DNA from: Betaproteobacteria bacterium
Lineage (GTDB): Bacteria > Pseudomonadota > Gammaproteobacteria > Burkholderiales > SG8-39
Reading direction: 5' to 3'
DNA: 20,010 nucleotides
NCBI GenBank assembly: GCA_012274205.1
Contig: JAAOZY010000330.1
Span: forward strand, 1-20,010
Shown in pieces: positions 7,928 to 13,494 of this stretch; positions within the stretch are counted from its first letter, which is position 1, and every line of letters begins with the position of its first letter. The notes under the pieces were generated by a model. That model ran no database searches. It saw only the letters and a program-made list of their open reading frames with translations, and was not told the origin of the DNA. A program made the translations under genes and the position numbers.

Positions 7928-7994
7928 AACCCGTTGCAAAATGAAATTTTGCAACGCCTATATAGGGGAGTATGAGGGGAGGTATCCCCTCATA
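7924..7994 (+). repeat. Dispersed intergenic repeat, copy 2
   Basis: Matches 4254-4314 over about 60 bp, again starting at a gene's TAG stop. Hairpin 1 is perfect over 11 bp: CGTTGCAAAAT (7932-7942), loop GAA, ATTTTGCAACG (7946-7956). Hairpin 2 is perfect over 10 bp: TATGAGGGGA (7971-7980), loop GGTA, TCCCCTCATA (7985-7994). It lacks the roughly 50-nt internal arm of copy 1. It lies at the 3' end of the MBL gene, in the gap between convergent genes. It has no T-tract, so it is not a classical intrinsic terminator. Confidence 0.85.
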
Positions 7995-8124
7995 TTGAAA
8001 TAAACTCTTAGTCGCCTCTGGTATGCGCCGGAGCGTCAGGTGCCCCGTTTTGCCATGACGCGCATCGCGAGGCACGGGCATCTGAAGCAGCCGCGCCAGT
8101 TTCACGCGCGGCGGCCAATACAAT

Positions 8125-8153
8125 AAAAAAGCCGGTCCGAAGACCGGCTTTTT
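8125..8153 (-). terminator. Intrinsic terminator, strong for the minus strand and usable in both directions
   Basis: A perfect 7-bp stem GCCGGTC (8131-8137) with GACCGGC (8142-8148) is flanked by A6 (8125-8130) and T5 (8149-8153). On the minus strand the loop is TTCG closed by C-G, a very stable tetraloop, and the stem is followed by six T. It lies 18 nt past the stop of the minus-strand lipoprotein gene and faces the convergent MBL gene, so it can end transcripts from both sides. Confidence 0.92.
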
Positions 8154-8170
8154 CTGCCCGAACTGCAGGC

Positions 8171-8470
8171 TTACTTCTTGGCTGCGTCCTTGGCTGCATC
8201 GGCGGCGTCCTTGGCCGCGCCGCCTGCTTCCTTGGCTGCGCCAGCCGCTTCCTTGGCTGCGCCGGCTGCGTCTTTGGCTGCGCCGGCTGCGTCTTTGGCA
8301 GCGTCGGCGGCCTGGCCAGCGTCTTTCGCAGCTTCAGCTGCGGCAGGCGCGGGCGCAGGTGCTGGCGCGGGCGCCGCGACCGGAGCTGGCGGGGGAGGAG
8401 GCGGAGCTTCTTTACCGCAGGCAGCCAGCATCAGCGTGGCAAGTGCGGCGATCATTATTGAGCGTTTCAT
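8171..8470 (-). CDS. Alanine-rich heptad-repeat lipoprotein
   Basis: 99 residues from ATG 8470, with AAGGAA upstream. Residues 1-18 form a lipoprotein signal peptide (MKRSIMIAALATLMLAAC) with lipobox LAAC and lipidated Cys18. A Pro/Ala linker follows (residues about 22-43, PPPPPPAPVAAPAPAPAPAP). The remainder is about seven copies of a seven-residue unit, AAKDAAG or AAKEAAG, ending KDAAKK, which should form a long amphipathic helix or coiled coil. Such Lpp-like lipoproteins are common in proteobacteria; an envelope spacer or peptidoglycan-tethering role is possible but not shown. A strong terminator follows. The mirror-frame open reading frame on the plus strand is a by-product of the repeat. 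Confidence 0.85.
   Translation of the reverse strand: MKRSIMIAALATLMLAACGKEAPPPPPPAPVAAPAPAPAPAPAAAEAAKDAGQAADAAKDAAGAAKDAAGAAKEAAGAAKEAGGAAKDAADAAKDAAKK
8174..8330 (-). repeat. Imperfect 21-bp tandem repeat encoding the heptad units
   Basis: Near-identical 21-bp units such as CTTGGCTGCGCCGGCTGCGTC (written on the plus strand, split CTTGGCTGCG + CCGGCTGCGTC) recur across this stretch, varying mainly at GAC/GAA and GCC/GGC codons. The period is a multiple of three, so unit gain or loss keeps the reading frame and only changes helix length. Confidence 0.75.
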
Positions 8471-8573
8471 GTCTTAATTTCCTTATCGATAAAGAGTTAA
8501 ACGTTGTGTTTGACACCGACCCGATCCGGGGCGGTGCGGCAAACGTTCCATTTTACCGCTTTTCAGGATTTAG

Positions 8574-9077
8574 CTACAGGCCGCTGGTCGTCGCGGCAAC
8601 GGCGGGGACGGAGCTGTCCCAGATTTCGGAAAAGCGCAGGTAGATTGCCTGGCTTTCCATTTCGTCGTTCAACCTGAGTACCGCGCGCGGCTGCGCCTGC
8701 ACCGGACGGCGCACGAAATGATGCTTGTCCGCGAGCACGAGGCAGTCCTGTGCCCGGGTGGCGTCACCCATGGTCTGGTGGATGAACATGTGCTCGCTGA
8801 AGCGGCGCAGCAGCTCGAGCAGACGCGGGCAGTGATTGCTCAGGTACTCGGTATGGTGCACTGCGATGTACAGGCGGTTGTCACGGCCACGCAGCAGGAA
8901 TTCGCGCAGCAAATCGTTCGTGCGAGTCGAGTCGAGCTGCAGATGAAAAAGATCGGCGTCGAGAATGCGCAGCTCGCGCTGCGCCAGGCCGATGAGTTGC
9001 TCCAGCGCGTGCAGGTATTCCCTGCGCGTGGATAGCAGCAGGCGCTCGGGTTGCGGCGCGGCCTTTTCTTCAGTCAT
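8574..9077 (-). CDS. DUF7931-like conserved hypothetical protein
   Basis: 167 residues from ATG 9077; a TATAAT box lies about 40 nt upstream. The chain RREYLHALEQLIGLAQRELR, then ILDADLFHLQLDS, LLREFLLRGRDNRLYIAVHH and the C-terminal LRFSEIWDSS resembles the small DUF7931 proteins of betaproteobacteria, sometimes found fused to acetyltransferase domains. The layout (a strand, then NRLYIAVHH, then MESQAIYLRFSEIWD) is reminiscent of a phospholipase D half-domain, but no HxKxxxxD motif is present, so a catalytic PLD role is not supported. Function unknown. It precedes the lipoprotein gene on the same strand by 103 nt. Confidence 0.75.
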   Translation of the reverse strand: MTEEKAAPQPERLLLSTRREYLHALEQLIGLAQRELRILDADLFHLQLDSTRTNDLLREFLLRGRDNRLYIAVHHTEYLSNHCPRLLELLRRFSEHMFIHQTMGDATRAQDCLVLADKHHFVRRPVQAQPRAVLRLNDEMESQAIYLRFSEIWDSSVPAVAATTSGL

Positions 9078-9115
9078 GTTGCGTCGGTGCCCGAACGATG
9101 GACTGTATCAGCGGC

Positions 9116-9121
9116 ATTATA
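9116..9121 (-). promoter_or_regulatory. Consensus -10 hexamer upstream of the DUF7931-like gene
   Basis: ATTATA on the plus strand reads TATAAT on the minus strand, a perfect -10, 38 nt before the ATG at 9077. The nearest -35-like hexamer, TTGAGC (9147-9142), is 20 nt away, longer than ideal, so the assignment is moderate. Confidence 0.4.
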
Positions 9122-9166
9122 TCTTTGCTTTTGGCGCGCAGGCTCAACCGGCCTGATTTTGGGGGC

Positions 9167-9194
9167 TTCACGTTTTCCCGGGATGGTTTAGAAT
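9167..9194 (+). promoter_or_regulatory. Candidate sigma-70 promoter for the peroxiredoxin gene
   Basis: TTCACG (9167-9172), a 16-nt spacer and TAGAAT (9189-9194) fit a moderate sigma-70 promoter. Transcription would start near 9201, only a few bases before GTG 9205 and about 16 before ATG 9217, so the mRNA leader would be very short. Confidence 0.4.
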
Positions 9195-9216
9195 CGTCCG
9201 CAACGTGAAAACCGCT

Positions 9217-9711
9217 ATGCCGCAAATCGGACATCCCGCCCCAGTGTTTTCCCTGGCCGACGCCGACATGGAAACGGTCGGGCTTGCTTCGTTCAAGGGA
9301 AAGAAGAACGTCGTACTGTATTTTTACCCCAGGGACGGCACGCCGGGCTGCACCCTGCAGGCGATCGAGTTCTCCGATCACGACGAGGAGTTCGCGCGGC
9401 ACGATTGCGTGGTGCTGGGGGTTTCACCGGACGACTGTATCTCGCATGCTGAATTCCGCGACAAGCACGGCCTCTCGGTCTGCCTGCTCGCGGACCCTGA
9501 GGCCGAGGTCTGCCAGCAGTATGGCGTGCGCGAAGTGAAGGAGTGCGACGGAACCAAGAAGACTTGCATTGCGCGCGCCACCTTTGTCATCGACAAGAAA
9601 GGCAGGCTGCGGCATGCACTGTATGGCGTCAATCCGCGCGGCCACGCGATGGAGGTGCTGCAGCTCGTGAAAGAGATCAATCGCGAATGCAAATCGGCAA
9701 AGACACGGTAG
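9217..9711 (+). CDS. Bcp/PrxQ-type thiol peroxiredoxin
   Basis: 164 residues from ATG 9217; an in-frame GTG at 9205 would add four residues, and neither start has a clear ribosome site. I prefer 9217 because MPQIGHPAPVFSL matches the family start and puts the peroxidatic cysteine at position 45, as in E. coli Bcp (YPRDGTPGCTLQAIEF). The enzyme reduces H2O2 and organic peroxides in the cytoplasm. The resolving cysteine five residues later in classical Bcp is Ile50 here. Other cysteines (64, 74, 89, 99, 110, 117, 158) are available, Cys74 in SPDDCISH being one candidate. The gene overlaps the SlyD-like gene by 25 nt, so the two are translated from one mRNA. Confidence 0.93.
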   Translation: MPQIGHPAPVFSLADADMETVGLASFKGKKNVVLYFYPRDGTPGCTLQAIEFSDHDEEFARHDCVVLGVSPDDCISHAEFRDKHGLSVCLLADPEAEVCQQYGVREVKECDGTKKTCIARATFVIDKKGRLRHALYGVNPRGHAMEVLQLVKEINRECKSAKTR

Positions 9712-10181
9712 TCGCGCTCGAGGTCCAGCTGTCCGATGTGCACGGCAATCTGATCCAGCAGTCGGCCGAAGCGGTGCAATACCTGCACGGTGGCTACGAG
9801 GGGATCTTCCCGGTGGTGGAACAGGCGCTGCAGGGTCGCGAACCTGGCGAAAGGATTGAAGTCCGCCTGGAACCCGAGGACGGGTTCGGCGAGTACGATG
9901 CCGAGTTGGTGCGCCTGGCCGAGCGCACGCAGTTTCCGCCGGAGCTCGAAGTCGGCATGCAGTTCGAGCAGGCGGGCGCTGACGCGGACGAACTGCTCAT
10001 ATTTACCGTCACCGAAATGGAGCAGGACAAGGTGGTGCTCGACGGCAATCATCCGCTCGCCGGCATGGCGCTGCGTTTTGCCTGCACCGTGGTATCCGTG
10101 CGCACCGCGACCGCGGGCGAGATCGAACGCGGATACGCCGACGACGACTCTGCCGGACCGCTGATTACCGTAGTACAGTAG
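9687..10181 (+). CDS. SlyD-like FKBP-type peptidyl-prolyl cis-trans isomerase
   Basis: 164 residues from ATG 9687, inside the end of the peroxiredoxin gene; the frame is open further upstream only as a shadow of that gene. The N-terminal FKBP half (KDTVVALEVQLSDVHGNLIQ, then YLHGGYEGIFPVVEQALQG) is interrupted by an insert-in-flap chaperone domain from about residue 75 (DAELVRLAERTQFPPELEVG), and the fold closes with LDGNHPLAGMALRF. The catalytic pocket acidic patch EPEDGFGEYD is present. The His-rich, metal-binding tail of E. coli SlyD is absent. The family folds proline-limited proteins in the cytoplasm. The stop codon lies inside an 8-bp tandem repeat. Confidence 0.92.
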   Translation: MQIGKDTVVALEVQLSDVHGNLIQQSAEAVQYLHGGYEGIFPVVEQALQGREPGERIEVRLEPEDGFGEYDAELVRLAERTQFPPELEVGMQFEQAGADADELLIFTVTEMEQDKVVLDGNHPLAGMALRFACTVVSVRTATAGEIERGYADDDSAGPLITVVQ

Positions 10182-10197
10182 TACAGTAGTACAGTAG
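10171..10197 (+). repeat. 8-bp tandem repeat across the SlyD-like stop codon
   Basis: TAGTACAG is repeated three times plus TAG (10171-10178, 10179-10186, 10187-10194, 10195-10197). The in-frame stop TAG at 10179-10181 is the start of unit 2. Because 8 is not a multiple of three, unit gain or loss could move the reading frame only after that stop, or change the last residues (VVQ) if unit 1 is altered. Confidence 0.9.
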
Positions 10198-10243
10198 CCG
10201 TAGCCGCACACAACAAAAACGGCCGTACCCAGGGGGAGGGAGT

Positions 10244-11737
10244 ATGTCAGGCATGCTCGGAGTGGTCAGCTACGGCCTTGGAACGATAGTCGGTTTCGTC
10301 ATCCTCGCCGTCCTCGTCTTCTGGTTCATCCAGGACGTCACGCAGAAGAAGCACGCGGTCCTGCGCAATTTTCCGGTGGTCGGCAGGCTGCGCTACTTTT
10401 TCGAAAAGCAGGGCGAGTATTTCCGCCAGTACCTGTTCATGAACGACCGCGAGGAGCTGCCGTTCAACCGCTCCGCGCGCTCCTGGGTGTACCGCCTGGC
10501 CAAGGCCGAGGGCGGCATCATCGGCTTCGGCTCGACCAGTAACACCAACGAACCGGGCTCGATCCTGTTCGTCAACGCGCCCTATCCCGTGCTCGACGAG
10601 GACCGCCTGCCCACGCCCGCTCTGGTGATCGGCGAAGGCTACGCGCGCGAGCCGTTCGAGGCGAAATCCATCGTCAACATCAGCGGCATGAGCTTCGGCG
10701 CCATTTCCGCGCCGGCGGTGCGCGCGCTGTCTCACGGCGCGGCGCTCGCCGGCTGCTGGATGGACACGGGCGAGGGCGGGCTGAGCCCCTACCACCTCGA
10801 AGGCGGCTGCGACATCATCATGCAGATCGGCACCGCCAAATACGGCATCCGCGATCGCGACGGCAATCTGTCGGCAGAACGCGCAAAAGAACTGGCACCG
10901 CAGATCAAGGCATTCGAGATCAAGCTGTCGCAGGGCGCAAAACCGGGCAAGGGCGGGGTGCTGCCGGCGGGCAAGGTGACCGAGGAGATCGCGCGCATCC
11001 GCGGCATCCCGGCGCACCAGGATTCGATCAGCCCGAACCGGCATCGCGATATCTCCAACGTGAACGAGCTGCTGGACAAGATCGCCTGGCTGCGCGATCT
11101 GACCGGCAAACCGGTTGGCGTGAAGAGCGCCATCGGCGGCTGGCAATTCATCAACGAATTATGCGAAGCTATCAACCGGCGCGGACTGGAATACGCGCCG
11201 GACTTCCTTGCCGTGGACGGCGGCGAAGGCGGTTCGGGCGCGGCGCCGCAGGCGCTGATGGACCACATGGCGCTGCCGATCGCGGAGGCGCTGCCGCGCG
11301 TGGTGGACGCGCTGATCGAATCGGGCCTGCGCCAGCGCGTGCGCGTGATCGCCGCCGGTAAGCTGATCACCTCGGCGCGCGCGGCATGGGCTTTGTGCGT
11401 CGGCGCGGATTTCGTCAATACCGCGCGCGGCTTCATGTTTTCGCTGGGCTGCATTCAGGCGCTGCGCTGCCACCAGAACAGCTGCCCCACCGGCGTCACC
11501 ACGCACGACAAGCGCCTGCAGCGCGGACTGGTGGTGGAGGAGAAGCGCCTGCGCGTCGCCCAATACGCGACCGGCATGAACCGGGAGATCGACATGATCG
11601 CCCACTCCTGCGGCTGCCGTCAGGCGCGCGAATTGCGGCGCGAGCACGTGCGCATGGTGCAGAGCGCCGGCCAGAGCGTGGCGCTCAACATCCTCTATCC
11701 CTACCCCGAGGCGGCTTCCAAACTGCGGGCGGCATGA
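10244..11737 (+). CDS. Membrane-anchored FMN-binding glutamate synthase-like protein (GltB2 domain)
   Basis: 497 residues with a strong ribosome site (GGGGGAGGG, 10232-10240). Residues about 10-30 form a membrane anchor (YGLGTIVGFVILAVLVFWFI). The rest is the FMN/Fe-S synthase domain of glutamate synthase: NISGMSFGAISAPAVRALSH (145-164), GGLSPYHLEGGCDIIMQIGT, HQDSISPNRH, VGVKSAIGG, and VDGGEGGSGAAP (324-335). Cysteines C403, C409 and C414 in CIQALRCHQNSCPTG have the C-x5-C-x4-C spacing that binds the [3Fe-4S] cluster in glutamate synthase. The glutaminase (class II amidotransferase) domain and a GltD subunit are absent. Such stand-alone proteins are common, but their donor, acceptor and reaction are unsettled; this is probably an FMN oxidoreductase at the membrane. 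It is convergent with nnr. Confidence 0.9.
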   Translation: MSGMLGVVSYGLGTIVGFVILAVLVFWFIQDVTQKKHAVLRNFPVVGRLRYFFEKQGEYFRQYLFMNDREELPFNRSARSWVYRLAKAEGGIIGFGSTSNTNEPGSILFVNAPYPVLDEDRLPTPALVIGEGYAREPFEAKSIVNISGMSFGAISAPAVRALSHGAALAGCWMDTGEGGLSPYHLEGGCDIIMQIGTAKYGIRDRDGNLSAERAKELAPQIKAFEIKLSQGAKPGKGGVLPAGKVTEEIARIRGIPAHQDSISPNRHRDISNVNELLDKIAWLRDLTGKPVGVKSAIGGWQFINELCEAINRRGLEYAPDFLAVDGGEGGSGAAPQALMDHMALPIAEALPRVVDALIESGLRQRVRVIAAGKLITSARAAWALCVGADFVNTARGFMFSLGCIQALRCHQNSCPTGVTTHDKRLQRGLVVEEKRLRVAQYATGMNREIDMIAHSCGCRQARELRREHVRMVQSAGQSVALNILYPYPEAASKLRAA

Positions 11738-11741
11738 GCAG

Positions 11742-11918
11742 GGAGCAGGGGCCGCCGAAGGGTGGAAGAGGGGCCCCGGCGCAAGCCGGGGATCTGACCC
11801 CGCAGGCGGCCGTAGGCGGCCGGCGGCCCCATGCGTCCGAATTCGGGTCGCATCCCCATCTTGCAGATGGGGCCCCTGCTCCGCCTCATCGGCCGCCCCG
11901 CGCAGCGGGGATGCGACC
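11742..11918. repeat. Hairpin-rich nested inverted repeats between convergent genes
   Basis: The 263-nt gap between two convergent genes holds stacked palindromes. Long arms: GGAGCAGGGGCC (11742-11753) with GGCCCCTGCTCC (11871-11882), and GGTCGCATCCCC (11846-11857) with GGGGATGCGACC (11907-11918). Local hairpins: CCCCGGC-GCAA-GCCGGGG (11774-11791), CCCCATCT-TGC-AGATGGGG (11854-11872) and CCCCGC-GCA-GCGGGG (11896-11910). All arms are perfect. The two long pairings overlap in space, so they cannot both form with every local hairpin. No T-tracts follow, so this is not a set of classical terminators, though it may block read-through from both sides. Confidence 0.8.
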
Positions 11919-12000
11919 GGCCGCGATTGCCGCCTGACGCCGACGGCGCAAGGTGTGAATTGCGACGCTGGGTCGGAGGCGGCGGCATGAGTCTTCAGCG

Positions 12001-13494
12001 TTAGTACAGCGCCGCGTTGAGCAGCCTGCGCGCCGGCGCGAGCAGGTCGCCGGCGCTGATGCCGAGCGGGCCGCCATGCTCGCGCGCGAGCGCGTCGGCA
12101 GCCGCGCCGTGCAGCCAGGTCGCCGCCGCCGCGGCAGCGCGCGCATCGGCGCCCTGCGCCAGCAGCGATGCAATCATGCCCGTGAGCACATCGCCCATTC
12201 CGGCCGAGGCCATGCCGGGATTGCCGCTGGTGTTGATCTGCCAGCCCGCGTCCGCGCTGCTAACGATGCTGCCATTGCCCTTGAGCACGACCACCGCGCG
12301 GTAGCGCTGCGCGAGTTCCCCCGCAGCCTTGATTCGGTCGGCCTGCACGGCTTCGGTGGTGCAGCCGAGCAGGCGCGCGGCTTCCGCCGGGTGCGGCGTG
12401 AGCACGCAGCGGGCGCTGCGTTTCGGCAGCCGCGCCTGCAGCGTCTTGCTCGATGCGACCAGATTGAGCGCGTCGGCATCGAGCACCAGCGGAACGCTTG
12501 CATCGAGGACCTCGCGCAGCAGCTGTTCGGCTGACTTGACCGTGCCCATGCCGGGGCCGACGGCAAACGCCGTGATCAATCCGGTTTCAAGCAGCTCGCG
12601 CGGCGTGCGCAGCATCAGCTCCGGCTGGCTGTAATCGATGGCGGGCGGATGCTCGCTCAGCAGGCCGAGAAACACCTTGCCCGCACCCAACTTCAGCGCG
12701 GCGCGGCCCGCCAGCAAGGCCGCGCCGACCATGCCGCCGGCGCCGCCGAGCACACCCACGCTGCCGGCCATGCCCTTGTGGAAATTGCGCGGCCGCGGTC
12801 CGAGTGCGCGGCGCAGTGATTCCTGCCCGATGGTGGCGCCGCCACCCGCGAACAGCGCGTGCAGGTCGAGGCCGAGCTCGGCAACGCGGATGTCGCCGCA
12901 GTAGTCCGGGCCGTCCAGCGTGAGCAGTCCGGGTTTGAGCGCGATGAAGCTAATGGTGTGCGTGGCGCGCACGGCCGCGCCCATGATTGCGCCGGTGTCG
13001 GCGTTGATGCCGCTGGCAATGTCCAGCGCCAGCTTGCGCCCGGGCAGGCGATTGACCGCCGCAATGAGCTCGGCGTAGCGGCCGTCCAGCGGCCGCGCCA
13101 GGCCAATGCCGAACAGGCCGTCCACCACCAGGTCCGGGCGCAGCGCCGCAGGCGGCGCAGCGTAGGTGTTGCCGCCGCATTCGCGCCATTTCCTGAGCGC
13201 GGCCAGCGCATCTTCGGACAACTGGTGCTCGTCGCCGGTGAATACCACTTCGACGCGGTAGAACCAGCTCTTCAGGTGCGCAGCGAGCTCGAACGCATCG
13301 CCGCCATTGTTGCCGGGGCCGGCGAGCACCAGCACCTTCCTGCCGTTGTCGCCGAGCAGCTCGCGCGCGTATTCGGCCGCGGCGAGGCCGGCCAGCGGCA
13401 TCAGCGGCGCGGCGCCGGCGCGCTCGGCGGCGCTGCGCTCGAGCGCGCGGATTTCCCCGGTCAGACAGACGGGCTGGCTGCGGTCCGCGTGCAT
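12001..13494 (-). CDS. nnr: Bifunctional NAD(P)H-hydrate epimerase / ADP-dependent NAD(P)HX dehydratase
   Basis: 497 residues, the usual length of the fused YjeF/Nnr enzyme, which repairs hydrated NADH and NADPH in the cytoplasm. The N-terminal epimerase domain (about 1-215) shows GPGNNGGDAF (residues 59-68; the family usually has GDG) and LALDIASGINADTGA. The C-terminal ribokinase-like dehydratase (about 225-497) shows NFHKGMAGSVGVLGGAGGM, VGPGMG, LDADALNL, LTPHPAEAARLL and AGMGDVLTG with the conserved Asp near 435. Its ATG (13494-13492) shares one base with the dctM stop (TGATG), so it is translationally coupled to a TRAP transporter, an unusual place for a housekeeping repair gene. Confidence 0.95.
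   Translation of the reverse strand: MHADRSQPVCLTGEIRALERSAAERAGAAPLMPLAGLAAAEYARELLGDNGRKVLVLAGPGNNGGDAFELAAHLKSWFYRVEVVFTGDEHQLSEDALAALRKWRECGGNTYAAPPAALRPDLVVDGLFGIGLARPLDGRYAELIAAVNRLPGRKLALDIASGINADTGAIMGAAVRATHTISFIALKPGLLTLDGPDYCGDIRVAELGLDLHALFAGGGATIGQESLRRALGPRPRNFHKGMAGSVGVLGGAGGMVGAALLAGRAALKLGAGKVFLGLLSEHPPAIDYSQPELMLRTPRELLETGLITAFAVGPGMGTVKSAEQLLREVLDASVPLVLDADALNLVASSKTLQARLPKRSARCVLTPHPAEAARLLGCTTEAVQADRIKAAGELAQRYRAVVVLKGNGSIVSSADAGWQINTSGNPGMASAGMGDVLTGMIASLLAQGADARAAAAAATWLHGAAADALAREHGGPLGISAGDLLAPARRLLNAALY

Noticed and set aside
7928..7994. Repeat copy 2 as an ordinary intrinsic terminator
   Set aside because: Both hairpins lack a following T-tract, and a proper terminator lies about 130 nt further at 8125-8153.
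8174..8330. 21-bp tandem repeats considered as a CRISPR-like array
   Set aside because: Units are contiguous with no spacers and encode protein heptads in the lipoprotein frame.
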